A stretch of DNA of 64,000 nt from Marinobacter arenosus. GTDB lineage: Bacteria; Pseudomonadota; Gammaproteobacteria; Pseudomonadales; Oleiphilaceae. The stretch is from the NCBI RefSeq assembly GCF_019264345.1, contig NZ_JAHVAO010000001.1:1798001-1862000 (forward strand), in the 5' to 3' direction. Below, one piece after another: positions 1-7,307 of this stretch; position 1 is the stretch's first letter; every line of letters starts with the position of its first letter. The position numbers were made by a program, and so were the translations under genes. The notes beneath the pieces are model-generated. The model saw only the letters and a program-made list of their open reading frames with translations. It was not told the origin of the DNA and did not search any database.

Positions 1-255
<255 letters not shown>

Positions 256-519
256 TTACCCTATGAACGGAATTCTGCGGAGAATGAATCGGGCGATCAG
301 CGCGGTCATGATGGCCGTGAGCCCGTATCCAAATTCGAAGACGGTCAGGAAATACAGCAGCTGACCGCCCAGACCGTTGAAGACGTTTTGCACGTCGACG
401 ATCTGTATCTCGGGCAGCCAACCCAGCATGAGCTCCACGGCATCCACCAGGAGGCTGAACATCAGTCGTGGCACAAAGAGCACGATGTCGATCAAGGCAT
501 CGATGAGTTTCTGGATCAT
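256..519 (-). CDS. pVI-like minor coat protein (DUF2523-type)
   Basis: An 87-residue very hydrophobic protein with two or three probable membrane segments (about residues 7-35, 48-65 and 65-80) and a basic C-terminal tail (RFILRRIPFIG). Small proteins of this kind, placed between the adsorption protein and Zot, correspond to the gene VI minor coat protein that caps the filamentous virion and sits in the inner membrane before assembly. Spacing is 3 bases to both neighbours, so it is part of a tight structural operon. Identification rests on size, hydrophobicity and position rather than a specific motif. Confidence 0.7.
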   Translation of the reverse strand: MIQKLIDALIDIVLFVPRLMFSLLVDAVELMLGWLPEIQIVDVQNVFNGLGGQLLYFLTVFEFGYGLTAIMTALIARFILRRIPFIG

Positions 520-522
520 GGG

Positions 523-1827
523 TCAGGCCCTCAGGAAGACGAAGATGGCGGCCAGGGTCCAGGCGGCAATAAAAAGCAGGGACAACAGGCCACGGTGGCT
601 GTTCAGGATGTCGCAGTGGGTATCGAGCGGCATGGCCGACCAATAATCCGTTGAAGGGATCGTCCAGACCGGGCAGGTGTTGTTCTCGGCAATGGTCGGG
701 ATGGTGGTGACCGCCTGAATGGTCGGATGTTGGGTCAGCAGGGTTTGGAAACGGTTAGTGGTTTCCTCGAAGGTGGGCGCGGTGCCCTTGCCTTCCGTTG
801 AATAGCCCTCGCTGGGTCCGTCCATCTTCTGGTTGATGTCATCCAGGGTGCTGTTGGCTTTCCCCAGGCCTTCATTGATGTTCTTGTTGAGCTGACTGAT
901 GCCCTTGCCGACGTTGTCCAGGCGGTCGTTGGTGCCGTCGATTTTTGAGTTGGTGTCGCTGATGCCTTCGCGGACTTTATCGAGGCCTTTGTCCACAGAT
1001 TCCGGATCGTTTTCGCGCTGGTAATCGTCGGGTTCCCCGTCGCCGTCGGTATCAGTGTTCGGTGCTTCCGGGGTTTCGGGTTCTTCCGGCTGGTCTTCGG
1101 GATCGGAGCAGACGAAGCCGTATTCGTCGATGACAATGACACCCTGGTTATCGCACGTTGGAGGACCGTATTCGTCGGGGATGCAGGCCGGGGTTCCGTT
1201 GACCACACCAAAGGCACCGCCGTCGCATTCCATGTTGGAGGTGCAAAGGTTGTGCTTGGTGGAGCCGTTACCGATAAAGCCTTTGTAGTCGGAGGAGTCG
1301 GCGTTGCAGTCATCGGTGTTCTCGGCGGTGTCCTGGAGGCAGACGCCGTTTAATTGGCCATTGGGGCATTCAAGGACGCAGCGACCGTATTCAGCGTCGT
1401 AGATTTCGCCGTTCTCGTAGCATTCTTCAGGCTGGTCCGGCGCAAGGCATTCCCCGGTGTCGGGGTCGGTGTAGTTCGGTGGTTCGCAGGGTGTCGGCGG
1501 GTTGTCTACGCCTGCAAAATCGTAGGCATAGAGCACGGGATTGCCCGTACCCGCGACAGGCACTTCGAACCGATGGTAAGGGAGATTGGTGTAGGTGACG
1601 CCGTCGATACCGACGGTCCGGGTGTCCGTCTGCGGATATTCGCACGGGTAGCTGGTATAGCCGTCCTGGACTTTGTTATCCAGGTAAGAACAGATCTCTG
1701 CGGCGCTGCCGTACCAGGTCGGCCCGGAATGCCACTGGTCGTTCGATACGTAGAAAGGCGCAGCATTGGCTGTGACTGAAAAAAGGCAGAGCCACAGGAT
1801 CAGACATCCTTGAAGAGATAGACGCAT
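523..1827 (-). CDS. pIII-like adsorption protein (TspB-like attachment protein)
   Basis: A 434-residue protein from the ATG at 1827; an upstream in-frame ATG at 1863 only adds unlikely residues before the signal peptide. It has a signal peptide (MRLSLQGCLILWLCLFSVTANAA), a secreted N-terminal region rich in cysteine, an acidic Pro/Glu/Asp linker around residues 240-265 (PEDQPEEPETPEAP), a predicted helical region with repeated NKNINEG/NSTLDDINQK stretches, and a C-terminal anchor (LLSLLFIAAWTLAAIFVFLRA). This layout of export signal, receptor-binding part, flexible linker and C-terminal membrane anchor is that of gene III adsorption proteins. The likely role is binding a pilus or envelope receptor on the next host. 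Receptor specificity cannot be read from the sequence. Confidence 0.75.
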   Translation of the reverse strand: MRLSLQGCLILWLCLFSVTANAAPFYVSNDQWHSGPTWYGSAAEICSYLDNKVQDGYTSYPCEYPQTDTRTVGIDGVTYTNLPYHRFEVPVAGTGNPVLYAYDFAGVDNPPTPCEPPNYTDPDTGECLAPDQPEECYENGEIYDAEYGRCVLECPNGQLNGVCLQDTAENTDDCNADSSDYKGFIGNGSTKHNLCTSNMECDGGAFGVVNGTPACIPDEYGPPTCDNQGVIVIDEYGFVCSDPEDQPEEPETPEAPNTDTDGDGEPDDYQRENDPESVDKGLDKVREGISDTNSKIDGTNDRLDNVGKGISQLNKNINEGLGKANSTLDDINQKMDGPSEGYSTEGKGTAPTFEETTNRFQTLLTQHPTIQAVTTIPTIAENNTCPVWTIPSTDYWSAMPLDTHCDILNSHRGLLSLLFIAAWTLAAIFVFLRA

Positions 1828-1884
1828 AGTCCTGACCCCATCAGAAAGAATGTCCAGTCCCACAGCTCTGCCACGGTTACGCTC

Positions 1885-2085
1885 CTACTTGATCATGCTC
1901 AGCAGGAGGCGGGCACCTTTGCGCACGACGTAGAAGCCGGCGAGGACACCCACAACGGCGATGACGCCGGTGATTTCACCGGAGAAATCCAGACCGCCGG
2001 TGACGGTGGACCAGTCCGCAGCAGCCGCAGGGCCGCCAACGATGGTGAATGCGAATGCGCACAGCGCGATGAGTTGTTTCTTCAT
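1885..2085 (-). CDS. Major coat protein (pVIII-like)
   Basis: A 66-residue protein starting at the ATG at 2085 (MKKQLIALCAFAFTIVGG). It has a signal peptide ending about AAAA, then a short mature part of about 43 residues: an acidic or neutral N-terminal stretch (DWSTVTGGLDFSGEIT), one membrane helix (GVIAVVGVLAGFYVVRKGARLLL) and a basic C-terminus (RKGARLLLSMIK) that would face packaged DNA. That is the signature of inovirus major coat proteins. An upstream in-frame ATG at 2127 would place 14 extra residues before the signal and overlap the upstream gene, so 2085 is preferred. Confidence 0.8.
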   Translation of the reverse strand: MKKQLIALCAFAFTIVGGPAAAADWSTVTGGLDFSGEITGVIAVVGVLAGFYVVRKGARLLLSMIK

Positions 2086-2090
2086 AGTGA

Positions 2091-2300
2091 TTACCTCAGC
2101 ATTTTCAGGAGTTGGCGGCCGCCCCATGCGACTGCCATGAGTGGCAACGTGACTGAAAAGCCGTAGAAGATGCCTTCTGTCACGGTTGCCGCGGTGACCT
2201 CGGTCGGAACCGAGAACACCACCTGGGTGATGGTTCCGGTGCAGTCCCAGCCATTGGCTGTGAGTGTCCAGTCGCCGTCACACAGGATTGCTTTGCTCAC
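2091..2300 (-). CDS. Small inovirus membrane protein (minor coat candidate)
   Basis: A 69-residue protein between the ssDNA-binding protein and the major coat. The first 30 residues are polar with two cysteines (ILCDGDWTLTANGWDC); the rest carries one or two membrane helices (about residues 35-65) ending in QLLKMLR. Position and size match the minor coat/end-cap proteins (pVII/pIX position) of filamentous phages, but the sequence itself is not diagnostic. It ends 5 bases before the major coat start, so the two are translated from one message. Confidence 0.55.
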   Translation of the reverse strand: MSKAILCDGDWTLTANGWDCTGTITQVVFSVPTEVTAATVTEGIFYGFSVTLPLMAVAWGGRQLLKMLR

Positions 2301-2320
2301 CGGTCAGTCTCCTGTCCCGG

Positions 2321-2617
2321 TTACGCAGATTTCTTGATGGGTTCCTGGGGCTTGAGCTCCAGGGCCTTGAAGGTGATCTTGCCGCCCTGCCCCGCTTTCA
2401 TCTGGGCCTTGACGGTGAACATGCTCGGCAGGCGTTCGGCGTGGTTGCGCAGCTGGTCGATGTGCTTCCAGTCGCAGGCGATCTTCATGACTTCGTTACC
2501 GACGCGGTTGTCGTCGTCCGCTTCGGCTGGGGAGTAAGCCCACAGGGAACCGCCTCGGTTGCCGTCGATGTCGTAGCGGGTGGCGCCGATGATCATGAGG
2601 TTCAGGTAGTTTTCCAT
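2321..2617 (-). CDS. Gene V-like ssDNA-binding protein of filamentous phage
   Basis: A 98-residue soluble protein (MENYLNLMIIGATRYD...). Its size, aromatic and basic content, and position as the first gene of the structural operon fit the gene V-type single-strand DNA-binding protein that coats replicated phage ssDNA and is displaced during extrusion. The C-terminus is lysine rich (LKPQEPIKKSA). It is preceded by a 379-base gap with hairpins that probably holds its promoter. The OB-fold is inferred from family position, not from a motif that can be read directly. Confidence 0.6.
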   Translation of the reverse strand: MENYLNLMIIGATRYDIDGNRGGSLWAYSPAEADDDNRVGNEVMKIACDWKHIDQLRNHAERLPSMFTVKAQMKAGQGGKITFKALELKPQEPIKKSA

Positions 2618-2996
2618 GTCGTGTGTCCTCTGGTTTTGGTTTGGTGTTGCTTAGTTGTCCGGCTGGGCCGGGTTTGCATATACAAACTGGGTTTTCGTTA
2701 AAGCCTTTCCGGGTTTTGCTTGGGAAAGGGTGTTGAAGCTGGGTTTGCGACCCCTTTGGGGCAGGCTCTACTCGCGTTGCTCCTGGCCCCTAAGGTGGCC
2801 ACCCTTACGGGTGACGATCCCTGTCGCCTGCCGCACTCCGTTTGCCGCTTGTGCTCATGGTTCGGAATCAAGGGGCGGCCGTCCTCCCCCGACATCCTCA
2901 CCACTCCGGATGCGCACTGTGGACCAGCCAGAGCCCGCCACAAGGCCAGGGGGCCTACGGCCCTGGCGCTGCGCGCCAGCCTTGTAACGGTCACTG
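2618..2996. other. Inovirus intergenic region with nested hairpins; probable origin/packaging signal
   Basis: There is no convincing gene here. Around 2941-2984 three inverted repeats nest: CAAGG (2941-2945) pairs with CCTTG (2980-2984), enclosing CCAGG/CCTGG (2946-2950 with 2962-2966) and CTGGCG/CGCCAG (2963-2968 with 2974-2979). Filamentous phages keep replication origins and the packaging signal as hairpins in a non-coding stretch, so this is the natural candidate. A 98-codon minus-strand open frame (2698-2994) crosses the region, but its composition is atypical and it is better explained as a by-product of GC-rich structured DNA. Confidence 0.5.
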
Positions 2997-3257
2997 TCAG
3001 GCCCCCTGTTCGTGCGCGAGTGGTGACGATGACGGGGGCGGACTCGAAGGCTTTTCAGGGGGTTGGTCCTGAGTGCCAAAACTGGGGCAGCCAGCCTCTA
3101 GCCAGGCGCGTAGGACGGAACCGCCGAGGGTCCACAGATCGGTACCTCGTTGGATGGCTTCTTGCTGGAGTTGCAGGTAGATGGAGGACGGGGCGCAGAC
3201 GTAGAAACGCCGCTCTTTGTCTTCCACCTGGTTCTGTCTCGGGGGAATGGTGCTCAT
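2997..3257 (-). CDS. Small prophage protein of unknown function
   Basis: An 86-residue protein (MSTIPPRQNQVEDKERRFYV...) that I do not recognise. It has a basic/aromatic N-terminal half with a possible helix (SIYLQLQQEAIQRGTDLWTLGGSVLRAWLEAG) resembling the short DNA-binding helices of ribbon-helix-helix or CopG-like proteins, then a disordered Pro/Ser tail (PPEKPSSPPPSSSP). It overlaps the upstream gene by 4 bases (ATGA), so the two are coupled. It belongs to the early, non-structural side of the filamentous prophage. A regulatory or replication-accessory role is possible but unproven. Confidence 0.5.
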   Translation of the reverse strand: MSTIPPRQNQVEDKERRFYVCAPSSIYLQLQQEAIQRGTDLWTLGGSVLRAWLEAGCPSFGTQDQPPEKPSSPPPSSSPLAHEQGA

Positions 3258-3583
3258 GGTTGCGTCTCCGTGACGTTGGGAAGGTCCAGATGGCCGCAGT
3301 CCCAGGCGTCCCGCAGTTGTATAAGGCGGTCAAAGGCCGGGCTGTGATGGCCGCTGGCTTCCAGTTCGTGGATCAGGGCGTCAGTGAAGCCGGCTTTGCA
3401 GCGGGCCATGTAGTCGCACGGGTAGTCGGTGCGGACTTCCTGCAGGTGGCTTAACTGGTGCAGGAGATTGTCAAAAAGGCCTTCCAGAGCCTGTGCAGTG
3501 AGCGCAGAGGACGGACGTGGGCCCTGGAAGGCAAAACTGGCCGCGTTGATGGCTTTGCTGATGTCATGGCGCTGATCTCTCAT
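3254..3583 (-). CDS. Small prophage protein of unknown function
   Basis: A 109-residue protein read from the ATG at 3583 (MRDQRHDISKAINAASFAFQG). A longer frame reaches 3697, but that part overlaps the preceding gene and is arginine/proline rich in the way of shadow sequence. The protein is mostly helical, with several histidines and cysteines (HLQEVRTDYPCDYMARCKAG), and no membrane segment or signal peptide. Start and stop overlap both neighbours by 4 bases, so translation is coupled along the early operon. No function can be assigned. Confidence 0.5.
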   Translation of the reverse strand: MRDQRHDISKAINAASFAFQGPRPSSALTAQALEGLFDNLLHQLSHLQEVRTDYPCDYMARCKAGFTDALIHELEASGHHSPAFDRLIQLRDAWDCGHLDLPNVTETQP

Positions 3584-3858
3584 GCCGCGGCCCTCAGTGC
3601 GGTGCAGGCCTGCCCGACTGCCCAGGCTTTGAAATCGCGGGTGTCGTCCTGGATGAGGAACTCGGCCCAGAGGATGGTCAGGCGAAGCCCAAACCAATAG
3701 AGGTCGGAATCGACCTTCATATAGGCAGAGACCATCTGGTGGATCTGGCTGATGCGCTGGGCAGCTTCTTCGTAGTTGCCTTCCTGATGGGCTTCACAGG
3801 CTTCCCGGAAGCGCAGTCGCATGATGGTTTTCTTTTGGTTGCGAAGGTCCGGAGTCAT
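3580..3858 (-). CDS. Small prophage protein of unknown function
   Basis: A 92-residue protein from the ATG at 3858 (MTPDLRNQKKTIMRLRF...). It is helical, with a helix-loop-helix resembling a single TPR-like hairpin (FREACEAHQEGNYEEAAQRI) and a Trp-rich C-terminal half. It overlaps the excisionase-like gene upstream and the next gene downstream by 4 bases each. The frame stays open further upstream to 4251, but that region is antisense to other genes and the control region. Not recognised; position in the early operon suggests a phage-specific accessory role. Confidence 0.5.
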   Translation of the reverse strand: MTPDLRNQKKTIMRLRFREACEAHQEGNYEEAAQRISQIHQMVSAYMKVDSDLYWFGLRLTILWAEFLIQDDTRDFKAWAVGQACTALRAAA

Positions 3859-4118
3859 TGCCAATCCTCCTGGTCCAGGGCCTGCTGAGACAGGGCAGCA
3901 ATGTTGACCATGCGCACCCGGCCGATCTTGAGTGAAGGCAGATGTCCCTTTTCGATCTGGCCCCTGACCTGACCTTCCGTCAGGCCCGTGAGTTGGGCAT
4001 AGCGGTCCTGAGTCATGACGGGGGTTGCGATCAGAATGATTTGCTTTTGCTCGTCCACTGTTTTGCACTCTGCTACACTTTCTAAAATTGATGATGCACC
4101 CATAAACGCACGGTGCAT
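3855..4118 (-). CDS. Excisionase/Cro-like DNA-binding protein
   Basis: An 87-residue protein. Residues 35-75 read as a winged-helix/MerR-type fold of the excisionase class (MTQDRYAQLTGLTEGQVRGQ, then EKGHLPSLKIGRVRMVNI): recognition helix followed by a wing that contacts DNA. The ATG at 4118 has a good ribosome-binding sequence AGGTG six bases upstream. It is the first gene of the leftward early operon and diverges from the repressor gene across a palindromic operator. In Pf-like phages such proteins promote excision and oppose the repressor. Whether it acts as Xis, Cro or both cannot be settled from sequence. Confidence 0.65.
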   Translation of the reverse strand: MHRAFMGASSILESVAECKTVDEQKQIILIATPVMTQDRYAQLTGLTEGQVRGQIEKGHLPSLKIGRVRMVNIAALSQQALDQEDWQ

Positions 4119-4177
4119 TATTTACACCTGACAACATAGTGCACCGTGCACTATGTGTCAATAGCGTTTTTGTGCAC
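4094..4177. promoter_or_regulatory. Divergent prophage control region with palindromic operators
   Basis: Between the excisionase-like and repressor genes lies a perfect palindrome at 4134-4156 with 10-bp arms (ACATAGTGCA and TGCACTATGT) around CCG. A second inverted pair, ATGCACC (4094-4100) and GGTGCAT (4112-4118), and a further GTGCAC at 4172-4177 repeat the GTGCA core. Several copies of one half-site between two divergent regulators is the typical arrangement of a lysogeny switch. The second pair overlaps the start codon of the leftward gene, so occupancy could block its translation start or promoter. Which protein binds is inference. Confidence 0.7.
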
Positions 4178-4188
4178 GTGAGAAATTT

Positions 4189-4569
4189 ATGCCTAGCAAC
4201 ATTCAAGAAAGGTTCGCTCACCTGGTCAGAAGATCCGGTGAGCCCATACAAAAACTGGCTAACGAGTCAGGAATCGACTATCGAAGATGGGTAAATGTAT
4301 TGAATGGCAGAGCAAGGCTAACCGCAGACTTCATAGAGTTCGCAGCCCAAAAATGGGTGATTTTCTCCTTATGGCTGGTACTAGGAGAAAAATTCGAAAA
4401 TGATGAGGTTTGTATAAATGACCTTGTAAGTCCTTCTGAGTTTGACAAAGAACAAACAAGCTGGAAGCTAGAGTCATTATTAGATGACCTTCAAAAACAA
4501 TATCAAGAAAAGACTAAAGAAGAAATTTCTGAGTTAATCGAAAAGATCAGCGAATTGAAGAAAAAATAA
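4189..4569 (+). CDS. CI-like prophage repressor (HTH protein)
   Basis: A 126-residue protein. Residues 5-65 look like a lambda-repressor-type helix-turn-helix (FAHLVRRSGEPIQKLANESG, then DYRRWVNVLNGRARLTADF), and the C-terminal third is a charged coiled coil (about residues 83-126, rich in Lys/Glu) suited to oligomerisation. There is no LexA-like autoprotease domain. It diverges from the excisionase-like gene across the GTGCA palindromes, so it probably maintains lysogeny by repressing the leftward operon. Base composition falls sharply in GC from here to about 6825, marking a different origin for this gene and the following cassette. Confidence 0.7.
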   Translation: MPSNIQERFAHLVRRSGEPIQKLANESGIDYRRWVNVLNGRARLTADFIEFAAQKWVIFSLWLVLGEKFENDEVCINDLVSPSEFDKEQTSWKLESLLDDLQKQYQEKTKEEISELIEKISELKKK

Positions 4570-4678
4570 CAACGAAAGTTAAACCAGCCAGGAATCAATG
4601 CCTGCAATCGAAACTTCCAAATAGCAATAGCATGAAAATTATGCTGAACCCTTCAGAAAGAAATATCAAAGGACGGAA

Positions 4679-5977
4679 ATGTTTAGAGTATATGAGGTAG
4701 AGCTAAAAGGGTTTTGGGGAACGAAATCCCTTAAAGCATCATTTAAAGACAATGTTAATATAATTATAGGCCGAAACGGCACAGGTAAGACGACATTCAT
4801 GAACATCATGCATTCTGTGCTAACCGTAGACACAGAAGGTCTTTTCGAGCATGAGTTTGATGAAGTGAAAATAAAGCTAAAAAGTGAGACAGGAAATAAA
4901 AGAAAAACAATTCGAGCAACAAAAGAATTTGAAGACCTTCTACCATTCCCCACTATAAACTACAAAATATCGAACAAATCTCACTCAATGCGACTTGTGA
5001 GTCATGAGGAATCAAGAAGAGCGCCTCTGCGATACAGAAGAAGCATGCTTCTGCAGTCGCAAACAATAAAAGAGGAGTTAAGCAAAATAGTCAAGACGTC
5101 AAGCTTGACAGTATACAGAACTCGGCAAGAGCAGAACTCGAATATTGACATACCGGATCGCTCCAGGAGAGGAATGCAACCCCTCTCACCTGTTGACGAG
5201 AGGCTCAAGGAGCTAATGGGAGGATTGACCCACTACCAGCTTCAGCTATCGAATAGGGCTCGACAAGTATCTGAAAAGCTGCAGAAAGACGTACTCGCCT
5301 CACTTCTTTACGACGGACAGTCTAACGACATCGGTTATGATCTGGACTTTAATAAAGAAGACGAAGAACGCAAGCTAAAAACTGCCTATAGACAACTAGG
5401 CGTTTTGGATGGGCCTTTGCGTAGAAAGATATCAAAGCACGTTTCCATAATTGACAAAACTGTAAAAGAAGTTAAAACCTTTATTGAAGATTCAGAAAAG
5501 AAAGAAACATCATCAACTACATCGCTTAACCTTGCACCACTGGAGTCATTGAAAACAACAAGGTCGATCGTAGAACTATCGCTTGACGCTGAAACTGAAA
5601 CCAAAAAGATTTTTTCAAAGATCGAGAAATACCTAAGTGTTCTTCAAAGCTTTATAAAGGACAAAAAGTTTAAACTAGATAGCTACGAAGATCTAACGGT
5701 ATCGATAGATGGATCAGAAATAAACATTACTAGATTATCTTCTGGCGAAAAACAGCTAATCATTTTACTTACAGAAGCTCTGCTTCAAAGAGAAGAGCCT
5801 TTTGTATTTCTCGCAGATGAACCAGAGATATCACTGCACATAGAATGGCAACAAAAAATAATACCTGCTATTCGAGAGTTAAACCCTAACGCGCAAATTA
5901 TCGTTGCAACCCACTCTCCAGAAATTGCTGGAAAGTACGAAAACTCTCTGATCAAAATGGAGAATATCGTAAAATGA
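4679..5977 (+). CDS. AAA15/ABC-type ATPase, PARIS AriA-like
   Basis: A 432-residue ATPase with Walker A GRNGTGKTT (residues 31-39), a long helical insertion (about 130-310), an ABC signature LSSGEKQ (about 353-359), Walker B FLADEPE (about 377-383) and a switch histidine in VATHSPE (about 412). This is the AAA15/OLD-like sensor ATPase plan. Its stop overlaps the start of a DUF4435 protein by 4 bases. That pairing is the known architecture of PARIS, where AriA senses phage anti-restriction proteins and releases the effector AriB. The start follows the SD-like AAAGGACGGA. GC is far below that of the flanking chromosome. Other AAA plus TOPRIM families (OLD/Gabija) are less likely because the TOPRIM is a separate DUF4435-type protein. 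Confidence 0.8.
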   Translation: MFRVYEVELKGFWGTKSLKASFKDNVNIIIGRNGTGKTTFMNIMHSVLTVDTEGLFEHEFDEVKIKLKSETGNKRKTIRATKEFEDLLPFPTINYKISNKSHSMRLVSHEESRRAPLRYRRSMLLQSQTIKEELSKIVKTSSLTVYRTRQEQNSNIDIPDRSRRGMQPLSPVDERLKELMGGLTHYQLQLSNRARQVSEKLQKDVLASLLYDGQSNDIGYDLDFNKEDEERKLKTAYRQLGVLDGPLRRKISKHVSIIDKTVKEVKTFIEDSEKKETSSTTSLNLAPLESLKTTRSIVELSLDAETETKKIFSKIEKYLSVLQSFIKDKKFKLDSYEDLTVSIDGSEINITRLSSGEKQLIILLTEALLQREEPFVFLADEPEISLHIEWQQKIIPAIRELNPNAQIIVATHSPEIAGKYENSLIKMENIVK

Positions 5978-6825
5978 GTGGTTTAAGATATTCCTCTGCA
6001 GCGTTAAATGTTTTAAACGAGTTCTATGACAAAGAATATGTTGTATATGTCGAAGGAGAGGACGATATAGTTTTTTGGGAATCAGTCTTCCATAATTTGG
6101 GGTTTAAATCAGTACAAGTTGAGCAAAAATTTGGATCCGGTCAAATAGATGATTACCAAGATTCGGTCGTTAATGAAAATGCAAAAATTATAATTTGCAG
6201 AGACGCCGATTATCTAAGGTTTGATGGACAAGAGTGCAAACACCCTCGGGTGATCTACACAGCTGGCCACTCAATAGAGAATTCTATAATTGATATAGGC
6301 TCTCTCTCGAAAATGGTTCTTCATTTGGGAAGATGTTCCCGAAACGAACTGAATGAGATCCAGGAAGAGCTTCAGGACTGGCTGGAGAATTTCTTTGATG
6401 AAATTGAAGAACTAATCGAACTTGAAATTGCTGCGAATCGCTTTCGAAAGGGAGTAAAAATCCTCGGGGAAAACTGCGCAAGATTTATGAAGACGCCTCA
6501 ATCAGCAGAGGTATGTGAAGAAAAATTGAAGCTATTCATCCGTGAAGTAAAAAACAAGTTTAATCAAGATGAAATTCGTCAAGCCAAAGAGCTAATACGT
6601 GACTCTAACATGGACTCAATGGATATAGTCAGAGGTCACTTTCTTTTGAGCGCCACTATTAGAGTGATAAATAGCCAGATCAAAAAACGTAGAAAAAAGG
6701 TATCAGTGAAAGCTGAGGATATATTTAGCAGTTGCATGCAAAACTTTGAATCACACTTTAGCTCCCATAGGCACAAGGAGCATTATGATTCTGCTGTTAC
6801 TGAAGCAACAAAGTCGCTCGCTTGA
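5974..6825 (+). CDS. DUF4435/TOPRIM effector, PARIS AriB-like
   Basis: A 283-residue protein with TOPRIM hallmarks: a glutamate in YVEGEDD (E27) after a beta-strand and the DxD motif in ICRDADY (D77, D79). These are the metal-binding residues of TOPRIM nucleases, and the N-terminal part matches the DUF4435 pattern. The rest is helical and charged. In PARIS, AriB is held inactive by AriA and, once released, acts as a nuclease causing translational arrest (tRNA cleavage is reported for characterised AriB). The gene is translationally coupled to the ATPase (ATGA overlap). Catalytic residues appear intact, so the effector is probably functional. Naming it AriB rather than another DUF4435 effector needs comparison. 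Confidence 0.78.
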   Translation: MSGLRYSSAALNVLNEFYDKEYVVYVEGEDDIVFWESVFHNLGFKSVQVEQKFGSGQIDDYQDSVVNENAKIIICRDADYLRFDGQECKHPRVIYTAGHSIENSIIDIGSLSKMVLHLGRCSRNELNEIQEELQDWLENFFDEIEELIELEIAANRFRKGVKILGENCARFMKTPQSAEVCEEKLKLFIREVKNKFNQDEIRQAKELIRDSNMDSMDIVRGHFLLSATIRVINSQIKKRRKKVSVKAEDIFSSCMQNFESHFSSHRHKEHYDSAVTEATKSLA

Positions 6826-7307
6826 TTGATTGAAGAAAACATGAAAACCGGGAAGCCCTCCGTATCCTCAAGCTTAGAGGGATTAAGAGACAACTTACAC
6901 AATAAGCGTGAGATCTGATGAAGGTAACGACTGGTGTCCTCGCAGTGTCCACGCCATTGTATTTTTGAGTGGCTCCGTGTGGGGCCAATTTCCCTTAAGT
7001 GGCTGTTTGTGCAGCACTGTGGGATATTGGGCAGCTCTCGCATAGGATTGAAAATCCCCGTGTCGGTGGTTGGACTCCGCCTCCGGCCACCACAGGGGAA
7101 AATGGGACAGATTTACCTTCTAACAGTTGGCGCCAGATCTCTCCCTGACCAGTCACACCACCTTGCAGGTGTCGCGCTTGCCAGGCATCCTTGCCGGCGG
7201 TGAGCCCTGGTCGTCCTAACCGAATGGCTCAGGCGCTATTCTGACAGCCGCCAAGATGGAAACCAGAGAACAAGTCCCAACTCAGCGTGAGATATCGCTT
7301 ATATGCC
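6826..7307. other. Gene-free stretch at prophage right end
   Basis: No gene is supported in this 480-base stretch. Its notable content is the 3' half of a tRNA-Phe (listed separately). GC rises again after about 6930, consistent with leaving the AT-rich cassette. No clear terminator with a T-run follows the AriB-like gene. The remaining bases show no repeat or promoter I can support. Confidence 0.5.
7045..7092 (+). other. 3' half of tRNA-Phe(GAA), probable attR
   Basis: These bases read as the end of a bacterial tRNA-Phe: anticodon loop TTGAAAA with GAA anticodon, the 3' strand of the anticodon stem (TCCCCG), variable loop GTGTC, a T-arm-like GGTGG...CCGCC stem, and a 3' end CTCCGGCCACCA. 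The T-loop is altered (TTGGACT instead of TTCGA). The 5' half (acceptor strand and D-arm) is not present upstream, so this is not a complete gene. Integrases that use tRNA genes leave such 3' fragments at the distal end, and Pf-type inoviruses commonly use tRNA genes. It therefore probably marks the right boundary of the filamentous prophage; the intact tRNA-Phe would be at the other end. Confidence 0.7.

Noticed and set aside
2698..2994. 98-codon minus-strand open frame in the inovirus intergenic region
   Set aside because: It covers the hairpin cluster, has no ribosome-binding site I can support and a composition unlike neighbouring phage proteins; a non-coding origin region explains it better.
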